NCBI RefSeq assembly: GCF_018613575.1
Contig: NZ_JAGGPX010000011.1
Location: 165,482 to 229,481 of the forward strand
DNA length: 64,000 nucleotides
Origin: Planococcus sp. ISL-110
GTDB lineage: Bacteria > Bacillota > Bacilli > Bacillales_A > Planococcaceae
Direction of reading: 5' to 3'
In this document: positions 1-8,979 of the stretch, in pieces
Position numbering within the stretch: position 1 is the first letter of the stretch
How the letters are laid out: each line of letters begins with the position of its first letter
Notes under the pieces: model-generated
Databases searched by the model: none
Seen by the model: the letters and a program-made list of their open reading frames with translations, nothing else
What the model was told of the DNA's origin: nothing
Made by a program: the position numbers and the translations under genes

Positions 1-327
1 CACACCGGTCAACCAATTTTTTTTGACCGATGCTTCTTCAATCCATTCCAGCTTTTCCAGTTGTTGTGCCACAGCTCCAGCATCGAAAGACCACATCGAA
101 TCTCCGATGTTCAATCCACTTGCTGCCTGGTAGCTTTCCTGGTCAAAAAGAACAGCCCCTTCAATGGTAATATCCTGGATTTCACTGTACTTCGACTGAC
201 TGTATAAAAGTACGGCAAGCAAAGTGAGAAAAATGAACAGCAGTGCCACGAACTTGCGATTGGTTCTTTTTTTCCGGCGCTCACGGAGCGTCGGGATGCG
301 TTCTTCGATGTCAATCACTTTGTCCAT
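1..327 (-). CDS. divIB: Cell division protein DivIB/FtsQ, N-terminal part (cut by window edge)
   Basis: The first 109 codons are present and the reading frame runs off the left edge. The ATG at 327 follows a GGAG box. The protein starts with a charged cytoplasmic tail containing ERIPTLRERRKKR, then one membrane segment at about residues 26-43, then the start of a POTRA-like domain (VLFDQESYQAASGLNIGD). This is the usual FtsQ/DivIB topology of a divisome protein whose extracytoplasmic part contacts FtsL and DivIC. It follows murD in the same direction with a 19-base gap, which is the S. aureus order. Family assignment rests on topology and position, since the beta domain is outside the window. 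Confidence 0.88.
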   Translation of the reverse strand, partial: MDKVIDIEERIPTLRERRKKRTNRKFVALLFIFLTLLAVLLYSQSKYSEIQDITIEGAVLFDQESYQAASGLNIGDSMWSFDAGAVAQQLEKLEWIEEASVKKNWLTGV

Positions 328-346
328 AATTGCTGCTCCTTATCTT

Positions 347-1711
347 TTATTCGTTCGCTTCCGTCATCTGTTGGACCGCGGTAATAAAAGCATCCCCACG
401 AATCTCAAAACTGTCGTATTGATCCCAGCTCGCGCAAGCTGGGGACAATAGAATAGTATCTCCGCTGTCAGATTGCTTGATGGCCTTCTCAACGGCATCG
501 TCCATTCTTCCCGCTTGGATAATTGTCGGTACGCCGCAGTCTTCCGCAAAAGCTGTAAAACGTTGTGCAGTCTCCCCAAAGGTGACTAAAGCCTTGACAC
601 GGTCCATGTATGGACGGATTTCCTCTAAGGAATGGCTGCGCTCCAAACCGCCGGCCAATAATATGATATTTTCAGGAAAAGCTTCCAGCGCGCTCTTTGT
701 TGCCAAAGCATTTGTTGCCTTTGAATCGTTGTAAAATCTTCGTCCTTGCCACTCAACAATAAATTGGGAACGGTGCTTAACGCCAGTAAATGAAGTCAGA
801 ACCCGTATAATGGTTTCTTTTGTTCCACCTAAAAGCAAAGTTGCTGCAGTAGCGGCTAAGATATTTTCCAGGTTATGCTGGCCGCCCAATATAATTTGGG
901 AGCGTTCGATCAATTTCTCGCCTTGCCAGTAGACAAATTCATTGTCTGCACTGATGCTGGTTGTTGTCCGGCCTTTCAATGTAAAAGGCACCAGTTGGGC
1001 TTTGCAGTTCTTCGCATGTTCTACCAATAATGGCTGATCTGCATTGTAGATGAAATAATCTGCTGCTGTCTGATTTTCAGTAAGTTTCATTTTAGAAGCA
1101 CGATAGTCTTCGATCGACCCGTGATAATCCAAATGTGCTTCATATAAATTTGTGATGATTGCGATTTCAGGACGGAAAGCGACAGTGCCTTTCAGTTGGA
1201 ATGAAGACAATTCGGTCACGATGACATTTTCCGCTTTCGCTTTTTCCGCGACTCCACTTGCCACCGTTCCGATATTTCCGGCAATCAACGGGTTTTTATT
1301 GTCTTGGTTAAGCATATGGAACAATAAAGTTGTGGTTGTCGTTTTTCCGTTTGAACCGGTGATTCCGATAAATGGTGCTTCGCTGATCAAGTAGGCCAGC
1401 TCAATTTCAGTCCATACCGGAATGTTTTTCTCTAACGCTGACTCAATAAGCACGTTAGTATATGGAATTCCCGGGTTTTTAACAACCAGTTCAAAACCTT
1501 CTTCCAATAAATCTTCAGGGTGTCTGCCACAAATAACGGTAACACCTATGTTCAACAATTCCTGTGCCTCTGGATTTTGTTCAAAAGGTTTGGAATCATT
1601 GACGGTAACAAATGCTCCGAGCTTATGAAGGATTCGGGCAGCTGTAAAACCGCTTTTTGCCAGCCCGAGAACCAGAATTTTCTTTTGATATAATTGTGGC
1701 GCCTTCTTCAT
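347..1711 (-). CDS. murD: UDP-N-acetylmuramoyl-L-alanine--D-glutamate ligase MurD
   Basis: The 454-residue length is typical of MurD. It adds D-glutamate to UDP-MurNAc-L-Ala in the cytoplasm, using ATP. The N-terminal Rossmann-like domain begins with KILVLGLAKSG, and the central Mur-ligase P-loop GSNGKTT lies at residues 119-125. The C-terminal domain carries the LLSPACASWDQYDSF block typical of MurD. The ATG lies directly after the mraY stop codon, with a GGAGG box inside the mraY end, so the two are translationally coupled. MurE, MurF and MurG are not in this cluster, as in staphylococci. Confidence 0.97.
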   Translation of the reverse strand: MKKAPQLYQKKILVLGLAKSGFTAARILHKLGAFVTVNDSKPFEQNPEAQELLNIGVTVICGRHPEDLLEEGFELVVKNPGIPYTNVLIESALEKNIPVWTEIELAYLISEAPFIGITGSNGKTTTTTLLFHMLNQDNKNPLIAGNIGTVASGVAEKAKAENVIVTELSSFQLKGTVAFRPEIAIITNLYEAHLDYHGSIEDYRASKMKLTENQTAADYFIYNADQPLLVEHAKNCKAQLVPFTLKGRTTTSISADNEFVYWQGEKLIERSQIILGGQHNLENILAATAATLLLGGTKETIIRVLTSFTGVKHRSQFIVEWQGRRFYNDSKATNALATKSALEAFPENIILLAGGLERSHSLEEIRPYMDRVKALVTFGETAQRFTAFAEDCGVPTIIQAGRMDDAVEKAIKQSDSGDTILLSPACASWDQYDSFEIRGDAFITAVQQMTEANE

Positions 1712-2680
1712 TTACATTACCTCCAAAAAGACTGCGATTGCCGCACTGATAAGACCGACTGACCAGAAAACAAGTACCACTTTCCATTCTGACCATCCGC
1801 TCAATTCGAAATGATGGTGAATCGGGCTCATTTTAAAAATTCGTTTTTGACGCAGTTTAAAACTGCCTACCTGCAAAATAACCGAAGCTGTTTCGATGAC
1901 AAATACCAGTCCGATCAGCAGCAGCAATAACTCCTGCTTTAATAGAATCGACACCATTGCCAATGCACCACCTAAAGCCAGTGAGCCCGTATCGCCCATA
2001 AAGACTTTTGCAGGGTATTTATTAAAAATCAAAAATCCGAGCAAACCACCAGTAACGGAAAAAGTGAAAATTGCAATTCCAATTTCATCCTGATAAATCG
2101 CAAGCGCACCAAACGCCGCAAATGCGATAGATGCTGTTCCGGCTACCAAGCCATCAAGTCCATCCGTTAAATTGACTGCGTTGGAAAATCCAACCAGCCA
2201 AAAGACAATAAAGAATACATAGAGCCACGACAATTCAAGTGAAACATTTGTAAAAGGAATAGTGACTCCTGTTTCAAAATCAATTCCGCTCAGGACAAAG
2301 AACGAAATGACCGCGATGACAATTTGGGCGATCAACTTCTGCAACGAAGTCAATCCCAGGTTCCGTTTTAATACAACTTTGATAAAGTCGTCCAGAAAGC
2401 CGATCAAGCCGTACCCGAAAAGCACCAGCAATAAAATCAGGACTTTTGCAGACAATAACCCGGCAAACCATGCAACCAGCAGAACGGTGATAATGATGGA
2501 GATTAAGAAAACCAGTCCGCCCATAGTAGGAGTACCTGTTTTCTTCATGTGTGATTGGGGTCCTTCTTCGCGGATGCTTTGGCCGAACTTCATCCGTTTC
2601 AACAACGGAATGAAAATCGGCATCAGTGCCACTGTTAATAATAAAGCAATTCCAAGACCCATTAATATATAAACGTTCAT
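1712..2680 (-). CDS. mraY: Phospho-N-acetylmuramoyl-pentapeptide-transferase MraY
   Basis: This 322-residue polytopic membrane protein makes lipid I by moving phospho-MurNAc-pentapeptide from UDP to undecaprenyl phosphate. The catalytic aspartate pair is at residues 97-98 in GFLDDFIK, and the NLTDGLDGL and [12 protein letters not shown] motifs are intact. The conserved cytoplasmic MSPIHHHFE block is near the C-terminus. It lies between the PBP gene and murD, all on the minus strand. Where Bacillus has spoVD and murE between pbpB and mraY, here there is only a 25-base gap. Confidence 0.97.
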   Translation of the reverse strand: MNVYILMGLGIALLLTVALMPIFIPLLKRMKFGQSIREEGPQSHMKKTGTPTMGGLVFLISIIITVLLVAWFAGLLSAKVLILLLVLFGYGLIGFLDDFIKVVLKRNLGLTSLQKLIAQIVIAVISFFVLSGIDFETGVTIPFTNVSLELSWLYVFFIVFWLVGFSNAVNLTDGLDGLVAGTASIAFAAFGALAIYQDEIGIAIFTFSVTGGLLGFLIFNKYPAKVFMGDTGSLALGGALAMVSILLKQELLLLLIGLVFVIETASVILQVGSFKLRQKRIFKMSPIHHHFELSGWSEWKVVLVFWSVGLISAAIAVFLEVM

Positions 2681-2705
2681 TTAGAGAGCTCCTTTAAACC
2701 CGAGA

Positions 2706-4994
2706 TTACTCGGTTGTTTCGTCTGTTTGTATTTGCAGTTCCGCTTCTTCATTGTTGGTTTCAGGCACAGTGTCTTCCAAAGCCCCCTGTTCGGTCTGCT
2801 CCTGCTCTTCTTTCTCTTCGGCTTTCGCCCGAGCAGGATAGTAGATTTCAGGAGGATGAAGTTCGATTACCACAGGCTCATTATCCGTTACTGCTTCGCC
2901 TTCTGCAATGCTTTGTGTCAAAACATAGCCTTGACCTGCAATTTCCAGTGATAAGCCGCTTAAAGATTGATAAGCGAGTAATTCACGCTTGGACCATCCT
3001 GTAAAATCAGGCAAGGTTGTTTTTCCAGCAGTCTTCAGGATAACCCGCCCACCGTCCAGTACGGTGTTGCCTGCCTCTGGATATTGGGAGATAACTTGTT
3101 CAGAATCTCCCGTAACCACAGCTTCAAGCCCCAATTCCTGCAATGCTTCAGCTGCATCAGTTGCCGGCTGACCATTGTAATCCTCAACAGGCATGGTAGT
3201 TGCTTCCGCCATGTTTTCCGGTTGGATGTTCATATGCTTCAACCCATTTTCCATGACGGAAGTGAAAATTTTCGAAACTGGCACTGACCCGTATTCATCA
3301 GTTGGCAAATTAGGCTGTTGTACGCCAATATAAATCAGCAGTTCGGGATCATCGGCAGGAGCCATCCCAAGGAAAGAAAACAAATAATTGCTTTTGCCTT
3401 CCAGGTAGCCGCCGCCTTCTTTCGGAACTTGAGCAGTACCTGTCTTTCCAGCTGCCGTATAATCCTGCAGCGCAAATCCTTGGGCCGAACCAACTTCGGA
3501 CGTGACAGTCGAAGCCAATAGTTCTTTTACTTTTTCAGCAGTTTCTGCTGAAATAGGTTGTCCTGCTCTTTCAGGCTCACTTTTAACAGTGACTTCTCCT
3601 GTATCGGCATTCTTGATTTGGTCGATGACATAAGGCTTCATCATGACGCCGCCATTTGCAATCGCAGAGGCAGCCTGGATCATTTGAATAGGTGTAACTG
3701 TCGATCCTTGTCCGTATGCTGTGGTTAATTTATTGATTGGGTATTCATCGAGTATGGTGCCGGATGCCTCTTTCGGCAAATCGATTCCTGTCTGCTCGCC
3801 GAATCCAAAAGCATCAACATAAGTCATAAACGTGTCGGCCCCAAGGCGCTCTAGCAAATATGCCATTGAGACATTGGAGGACCGCTGAAAACCTTCCAGA
3901 AACGAGATGGTTCCCCAGCCGCGTCCGCTATTATGGTCGCCAATCGTACTATCCAGCAAGGTATAGGTACCGGACTTATAGGTAGCATTCGGATCCCATT
4001 TGCCTTCCTCAATTGCTGCCGCCAATGTAAACATTTTCATCGGAGAGCCCGGTTCGATCGTCAGTTGTATACTTTCGTTCAGCCAATTATCAGACAGGCC
4101 TTCACGCGTATTCGGATTGAATGTCGGCCGCTGTGACATCGCGAGGATTTCTCCAGTTTTCGGATCTGCAACTACGGCAATCATCCGTGTCGGGTCATAC
4201 TCTTCTTGAACACTGGACATCGCGTCTTCCAGAAAGTTCTGCAAGGTCTTGTCCAAGGTCAGCTGAACATCTGAGCCATTTACAGCCGGAGTGACTGCAG
4301 ACTCTCTGTTCGGCAGCAGGAAGCCCCATTTATCCGTATCAAACTCTATTTTACCGTTTTGGCCAGTCAAAACTTCGTTGTGTATGGATTCAAGCCCCAT
4401 TCTTCCCGTTGTCCTTGTTTCGCCGTCTTCCAATTCTTCTTTCATAGCATAGCCGACCAGATGGGAAGCAAATACGCCATTCGGGTATAATCGCTTTAAA
4501 TCGCGCACAAATAAAAGACCAGGTATTTCGGTTTCCTTCATTTCCAGCATTTGCGTATGGCTGATTTCACGCCCGGCAGAACCGAATTCCACCTGATAGC
4601 GGTCATTTTCCACACCTACCTGCAGTGTCTCCAGAATGCTTTCTTCGGAAACATCCAAATAACCCGCCAACTTCTCAGCGGCTTCTTCGATATCCACTAC
4701 ATGACGGGGATCGCCGGCCTTTTGGGTGGCTGATTCATCAAGCACCGCCACCAGTTTATAGGTTAAAGTATCTTCAGCGATCACTTCTCCACTACGGTCG
4801 ATGATACGTCCACGCTCAGCAGTCAGCACTTCTTCCTGACTGTACTTAGCAGCCGCTCTGGCCGCAAGTTCCTGCCCTTCCACTTCTCCCGTTGCTTGAA
4901 TCATCACAATTCTAGTCAATAAAAGGAAAAAGAGCCCTGCAAATAACAAAAACAGCAGAAAGGCTCCCCCTTGAAATCGAAACTTTTTTTTCAT
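2706..4994 (-). CDS. pbpB: Septal class B penicillin-binding protein with PASTA repeats (PBP2B/PBP1-like)
   Basis: The protein has 762 residues and one N-terminal membrane anchor (about residues 10-30), a PBP dimerisation domain, a transpeptidase domain and a C-terminal region with two PASTA-like repeats (about 600-715). The active-site SxxK is EPGSPMK near residue 316, SxN is RSSN near 371, and KTG is GKTGTA near 515. It cross-links septal peptidoglycan with FtsW. It overlaps the ftsL stop by an ATGA. The tail after the PASTA repeats is rich in E, Q and T and of low complexity. It is the only PBP of the cluster; the sporulation PBP SpoVD is absent. The layout matches S. aureus PBP1. Confidence 0.94.
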   Translation of the reverse strand: MKKKFRFQGGAFLLFLLFAGLFFLLLTRIVMIQATGEVEGQELAARAAAKYSQEEVLTAERGRIIDRSGEVIAEDTLTYKLVAVLDESATQKAGDPRHVVDIEEAAEKLAGYLDVSEESILETLQVGVENDRYQVEFGSAGREISHTQMLEMKETEIPGLLFVRDLKRLYPNGVFASHLVGYAMKEELEDGETRTTGRMGLESIHNEVLTGQNGKIEFDTDKWGFLLPNRESAVTPAVNGSDVQLTLDKTLQNFLEDAMSSVQEEYDPTRMIAVVADPKTGEILAMSQRPTFNPNTREGLSDNWLNESIQLTIEPGSPMKMFTLAAAIEEGKWDPNATYKSGTYTLLDSTIGDHNSGRGWGTISFLEGFQRSSNVSMAYLLERLGADTFMTYVDAFGFGEQTGIDLPKEASGTILDEYPINKLTTAYGQGSTVTPIQMIQAASAIANGGVMMKPYVIDQIKNADTGEVTVKSEPERAGQPISAETAEKVKELLASTVTSEVGSAQGFALQDYTAAGKTGTAQVPKEGGGYLEGKSNYLFSFLGMAPADDPELLIYIGVQQPNLPTDEYGSVPVSKIFTSVMENGLKHMNIQPENMAEATTMPVEDYNGQPATDAAEALQELGLEAVVTGDSEQVISQYPEAGNTVLDGGRVILKTAGKTTLPDFTGWSKRELLAYQSLSGLSLEIAGQGYVLTQSIAEGEAVTDNEPVVIELHPPEIYYPARAKAEEKEEQEQTEQGALEDTVPETNNEEAELQIQTDETTE

Positions 4995-5350
4995 TGTCCA
5001 GGCACTACCTTTACATTTTGCTCATTTAATTTTAGGCCAAGTTCTTTTGCTTTTGACCAAATGCGCTCATATGAAGACAGTTCGCTCACCTGTACCGACA
5101 AGTCTGTATTTTGCTTCGTTTTTTCATTGACTGATTGTTCAATTGTTTGGATTTCCTGTGTAGATGCCTGAATCGTAGATTGGTTCTGGAGAACCAGTAA
5201 AGCGCACATGATGCAGACTGCTACAAAAGTTAAATACAATATTTTCTCGCCTTTAGTGATTAAGCCTTTTTTTCTTGCCGGCTGCTGACTCGGATTTCGA
5301 GGAACGGCCGGCTGTTGGATGTAGGTTTCAGTTCTTGCATTCAACGCCAT
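4991..5350 (-). CDS. ftsL: Cell division protein FtsL
   Basis: This 119-residue bitopic protein has a basic, proline-rich cytoplasmic N-terminus and a membrane segment ILYLTFVAVCIMCALLVL at about residues 36-53. After that comes a predicted coiled coil rich in Q, T and S, and a C-terminal LGLKLNEQNVKVV segment typical of FtsL. In the divisome it pairs with DivIC and DivIB and activates septal synthesis. It lies between rsmH and pbpB and shares four bases with the latter. FtsL diverges quickly, so the call uses topology and position together. The ribosome-binding site before the ATG is weak. Confidence 0.9.
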   Translation of the reverse strand: MALNARTETYIQQPAVPRNPSQQPARKKGLITKGEKILYLTFVAVCIMCALLVLQNQSTIQASTQEIQTIEQSVNEKTKQNTDLSVQVSELSSYERIWSKAKELGLKLNEQNVKVVPGQ

Positions 5351-5362
5351 CTGAACACGTCC

Positions 5363-6301
5363 TTACTCGTTTATTTTCTCTGCAATCCGCAGCTTAGCGG
5401 ATCTTGACCGATTATTATGTTCCAGTTCTTCTTCTGATGGCAGGATAGGTTTTCTTGTAATCAGTTTTAGGATAGGTTTCATCCCTTCAGGTATTACCGG
5501 GAAATTTGGTGGCAATTCCGGAAGCGATGAAGCTTCTTTGAATATCGCTTTACAAAGCCGGTCTTCAAGTGAGTGGAAGGTGATGACACTAATTCTTCCT
5601 CCGATTGCCAAGAGACCAATTGCATCCTGCAAGGATGTCTCAGCTGCACCAAGTTCATCATTTACTGCGATTCGAATGGCTTGAAACACCCGTTTCGCCG
5701 GATGGCCGCCTTTTCTGCGGGCAAAAGCAGGAATGCCGTCTTTAATGCATTCGACCAACTGGCCTGTCGTTTCAATAGGATGTTTATCTCTAGCAGCTTC
5801 GATTTTCCGAACGATTTGTTTGGAGAATTTTTCTTCGCCATAACGGTAAAAGATCCTGACTAAATCTTCAAATGACCATTCATTCACGACATGATAAGCG
5901 CTTAACTCAGCACTTTGATCCATCCGCATATCCAAAGGAGCATCATTGTGGTAACTAAAACCGCGTTCTGGTGTATCCAGTTGAGGAGACGAAACGCCCA
6001 AGTCATATAGAATGCCGTCGACTTTCTCCACTCCGTGCATTTCCAATTCTTCTTTCAAGAATTTAAAGTTAGCATGTATAAATGTAATTCTATGTAAATA
6101 ATCGTGTAGTTCTTCTTTTGCATGAGCTATTGCCGTCGCGTCTTGATCAAAACAATATAAATGACCTTGGTCAGATAATTGCTGAACCAAATATTCGCTG
6201 TGCCCTGCTCCGCCCAGCGTACAATCCACATATATGCCGTCAGGACGAACGTTCAGACCATCGACAGTTTCATGCAGTAAAACCGTGGTGTGATTGAACA
6301 A
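5363..6301 (-). CDS. rsmH: 16S rRNA (cytosine(1402)-N(4))-methyltransferase RsmH (MraW)
   Basis: RsmH uses S-adenosylmethionine to methylate N4 of C1402 in the ribosomal P site. The SAM-binding motif GGAGHS is at residues 30-35, and the [15 protein letters not shown] and ITFHSLEDR blocks are intact. I place the start at a TTG (6301), six bases after a GGGGGG run. This gives [13 protein letters not shown] and 312 residues, like the Bacillus protein. A longer frame starts from a GTG at 6319 but has no ribosome-binding site and adds a glycine-rich extension. It is the second gene of the cluster, just behind mraZ. Confidence 0.95.
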   Translation of the reverse strand: MFNHTTVLLHETVDGLNVRPDGIYVDCTLGGAGHSEYLVQQLSDQGHLYCFDQDATAIAHAKEELHDYLHRITFIHANFKFLKEELEMHGVEKVDGILYDLGVSSPQLDTPERGFSYHNDAPLDMRMDQSAELSAYHVVNEWSFEDLVRIFYRYGEEKFSKQIVRKIEAARDKHPIETTGQLVECIKDGIPAFARRKGGHPAKRVFQAIRIAVNDELGAAETSLQDAIGLLAIGGRISVITFHSLEDRLCKAIFKEASSLPELPPNFPVIPEGMKPILKLITRKPILPSEEELEHNNRSRSAKLRIAEKINE

Positions 6302-6321
6302 TCCATTCCCCCCGTTCACTT

Positions 6322-6753
6322 TTAAAAGTCAAAATCAGTTAAATTTTCCGCAATTTCATTAAAGGAATTTTCAGATGCTGCAAAATAGCTTTCCCATGAA
6401 TCTTTTGCCCATATTTCAAAACGGTTGGACACACCCAAGATGATGCATTCTTTTTCAAGTTTCGCATAAGAAATTAAGGTCGTCGGTATATTGACGCGTC
6501 CCTGCTTATCAAGTTCCACTTCTGTGGCCCCTGAAAAAAAGAAGCGTGTAAAAGCACGAGCGTCTTTCTTAGTAACCGGAAGCTCTTTCAGCTTTTCTTC
6601 AATTTTTTTCCATTCTTCTATCGTGTAGCCAAACAAGCAATGATCCAGGCCTCTGGTAATAACGAAATTTTCACCAAGCAGTTCACGAAACTTTGCTGGA
6701 ACAATCAACCGTCCCTTTGCATCAACGCTATGTTGATATTCGCCCATGAACAT
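6322..6753 (-). CDS. mraZ: Transcriptional regulator MraZ
   Basis: MraZ is a 143-residue DNA-binding protein of the AbrB/SpoVT swapped-hairpin fold that controls its own division and cell-wall operon. Two related halves are visible: [20 protein letters not shown] and a second copy around [15 protein letters not shown]. The start at 6753 gives [11 protein letters not shown], as in other Bacillales, and follows a GGGGT box. An upstream in-frame start at 6798 would add 15 residues that the family lacks. It is the first gene of the dcw operon and has GTGG repeats upstream that fit its known binding mode. Confidence 0.96.
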   Translation of the reverse strand: MFMGEYQHSVDAKGRLIVPAKFRELLGENFVITRGLDHCLFGYTIEEWKKIEEKLKELPVTKKDARAFTRFFFSGATEVELDKQGRVNIPTTLISYAKLEKECIILGVSNRFEIWAKDSWESYFAASENSFNEIAENLTDFDF

Positions 6754-6763
6754 ACCCTTCACC

Positions 6764-6808
6764 CCACTTATTGTAATAAATGTACCACAATCCCCCACTT
6801 GTCACCAC
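6764..6808 (-). promoter_or_regulatory. Candidate MraZ operator: GTGG repeats with 10-bp period
   Basis: On the minus strand, GTGG occurs at 6808-6805, 6798-6795 and 6788-6785, exactly ten bases apart. A fourth copy lies at 6767-6764, next to the mraZ ribosome-binding site. MraZ of other bacteria binds short G-rich direct repeats with the same helical period upstream of its own gene. The pattern is seen directly; binding is inferred. I could not assign a convincing -35/-10 pair here. Confidence 0.65.
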
Positions 6809-6867
6809 TTGTTTTTGAAATATTTCATGTTTGTTACAATAAAATATCTCAGCAAGTTATTTTGACA

Positions 6868-6896
6868 TAAAAAAAGCCTGCATATGCAGACTTTCA
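6868..6896 (-). terminator. Intrinsic terminator of bshC
   Basis: Read on the minus strand, an AAAGTCTGCA/TGCAGGCTTT stem is followed by a run of T. It lies a few bases past the bshC stop codon. Confidence 0.85.
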
Positions 6897-6900
6897 ACAA

Positions 6901-8523
6901 TTACAACCCAATAATTTTATGATTTTTGTCATATTGCAGCGGAAGCGCTAAAAGGTCTTTTACAAGTCCTGTCCCGTATTGATTCATATAGATAAATGGA
7001 CTATAGACACGTTCCTGGAAGCCTCCGTTCGGCAGCAATTCGTTTTCAATGGCCGCATAGTGGCCGAACTCGACGCTGTTTTGCAGCACTACTTCATCTT
7101 CCAGCTTATTCTTTAAAAAGTTCAATTGCTTGATGTGCAACTGCAGGTTTTTTTCGGCAAGCGGCAACAGTCCTTTGCTGATAGAAGAAAATTGCTGTTG
7201 TATCTCCTCATACGCTTCTTCTATCTGGCGCTGGAGTCCATCAATCAAAGCCTCAGCTTCCTGCTCACGGATCGACTCCATCAATTCATTTCTCATCCCC
7301 ATGATTTGCCGGCTGTTCACTACAGCTGAAAAATCCAGATTGTATTTATCCAACAAACGCTGGGTTTGGCGGTTCACCAATGTCAGGCTTAAGCGCGGCA
7401 TAATGACCGGAAGCTCCATGCCGAATAACTCGAAAGCACCTTTCAACGCCGCCCAATAAGCGATTTCACCGGGACCTCCGACAAAGGCCAGGACCGGGAA
7501 TACCATTTCCTGCATTAACGGGCGCGTCACCACATTATTGCTCAAGAGTTCCGGGTTTTTCTCGGCAATTTCAAGGAGCTGCGATTTGGTGTAGCGTATA
7601 GCAGCGCCGTTATTTACCACAAAATCGGTGCCTTGGCGTTCCAGCAATAAACGCTCGCCTTTTACCGTAATGAAAAGATTAGCTGCAGTTTTCTCCGCTC
7701 CGATCACGGCAGCGTAGCCATCCTTCATCAGTGACTCCTCGGCATTTGCCACGGTATCTGCAATTTCTTCTGCACGTTCGATCATTTCTGCGAAATAAGG
7801 CGACTCGTATTTGCGGAATTCTGCATCTGCCGCATCAATATACAGCAATCCTTCTTCTTGAAAGAAATAATGAAGAAGTGAAGCAAAGAAATCGGTAAAA
7901 GAAAGAGATCGTTCCAGCAGGCTGAAAGCCAAACCGTGAATTTCCTTGGAATGCTCAGTTTCAGGCAAACTGCGAAAATACTCTTCCAGGAAAGAGGCGA
8001 TTTTCGGCTTATTGAGCGTTGCTGAAGAAGCAGAGTTTTTACCATATTCGGCATGCGGGATATTCAGTTTATCCACCCGTCCATTGACTTCACGAAAAAG
8101 GTGGCTGATTTCAGCCAAATCATGGTCTTCACCGGCAATCCAGAAAACCGGCACCACTTTGGTCTGTAATCGTTCAGAAGCCTGCTTTGCCAGAATAATG
8201 ACTGATATCGCTTTATGTACCGTATATAAGGGACCTGTCAGGAGGCCGGCCTGCTGGCCAGTCACAACCACCGGCGCTCCTTTTTCAAAGCTCTCTAAAT
8301 TCAGTTCTGCTGCTTTTGACAATCCGTTGTGCCGCATATAATCACGGACAATGCCAGCCACTTTTCGGCGATTGACAGAATGATTTTGAAGCTTCTTTAA
8401 TCTCTCTCCGAAAGACTGCATCTGCGGATCGTATGAAAAATACTGGCGGATAGCCGGTCTGCTATTTATATAATCACTCATCAATTTACTGGCTGGTTCT
8501 ACGTATTGTTCCTCTACCTTCAT
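6901..8523 (-). CDS. bshC: Bacillithiol biosynthesis cysteine-adding enzyme BshC
   Basis: At 540 residues this matches BshC (YllA in Bacillus), which adds cysteine to glucosaminyl-malate in the last step of bacillithiol synthesis. Visible family blocks include VVTGQQAGLLTGPLYTVHKA, FWIAGEDHDLAEI and FVGGPGEIAYWAAL; the region near residue 420-480 is strongly helical and probably forms the family's coiled coil. The ATG at 8523 has a GGGG-type binding site. The gene lies next to the dcw cluster, as in many Bacillales, but ends in its own terminator. Presence of bshC implies that bacillithiol is the main low-molecular-weight thiol. Confidence 0.95.
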   Translation of the reverse strand: MKVEEQYVEPASKLMSDYINSRPAIRQYFSYDPQMQSFGERLKKLQNHSVNRRKVAGIVRDYMRHNGLSKAAELNLESFEKGAPVVVTGQQAGLLTGPLYTVHKAISVIILAKQASERLQTKVVPVFWIAGEDHDLAEISHLFREVNGRVDKLNIPHAEYGKNSASSATLNKPKIASFLEEYFRSLPETEHSKEIHGLAFSLLERSLSFTDFFASLLHYFFQEEGLLYIDAADAEFRKYESPYFAEMIERAEEIADTVANAEESLMKDGYAAVIGAEKTAANLFITVKGERLLLERQGTDFVVNNGAAIRYTKSQLLEIAEKNPELLSNNVVTRPLMQEMVFPVLAFVGGPGEIAYWAALKGAFELFGMELPVIMPRLSLTLVNRQTQRLLDKYNLDFSAVVNSRQIMGMRNELMESIREQEAEALIDGLQRQIEEAYEEIQQQFSSISKGLLPLAEKNLQLHIKQLNFLKNKLEDEVVLQNSVEFGHYAAIENELLPNGGFQERVYSPFIYMNQYGTGLVKDLLALPLQYDKNHKIIGL

Positions 8524-8601
8524 GAAAAAAAGTCCCCTTTTCCCTTTACATTTAAAATCTACTATATCAAACGCATCTCTTAAAGAAAAAAAATACGCCT
8601 G

Positions 8602-8979
8602 CTAAATTGATTTAATTACGACAATCACCAGGCCGATCAGCCACACAAGGGCATAAACGGAGGACAATAGCAGAAAGTAGGTTCTCCATAGTTTCCGGAA
8701 AAACGGAATGATTTCGATTTCTTTGGCGGTTCTCCATTCAATGATCAAGAAGATGATCGCCAATACCAACGCGATAAAATAAATAAAAGCTGAAACTGAA
8801 TAACCCCAAAGGATGTCCACTGATGCCGGCACAGAAAAAAACAGCAGGAATGTGGTAATATCCGATGCCAGTCCCAGTGCTTTCTTTTTTCTCCTTTTCA
8901 GTGAGATAAAATAAACAAAGATAAAAAGGAGGAAAGGGATGTAAAGGAAAACAGCTCCAATTGTTTGTAATAGCGTCAT
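8602..8979 (-). CDS. DUF3397-family membrane protein
   Basis: This is a 125-residue hydrophobic protein with about four membrane segments: near residues 5-26, 36-55, 62-82 and 100-120. Short basic loops include SLKRRKKK. It resembles the DUF3397 family found beside ketopantoate reductase and bshC genes in Bacillales; no function is established for that family. Its ATG overlaps the stop of the upstream reductase by four bases, so the two are probably co-translated. Family assignment is by size, topology and neighbourhood. Confidence 0.72.
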   Translation of the reverse strand: MTLLQTIGAVFLYIPFLLFIFVYFISLKRRKKKALGLASDITTFLLFFSVPASVDILWGYSVSAFIYFIALVLAIIFLIIEWRTAKEIEIIPFFRKLWRTYFLLLSSVYALVWLIGLVIVVIKSI

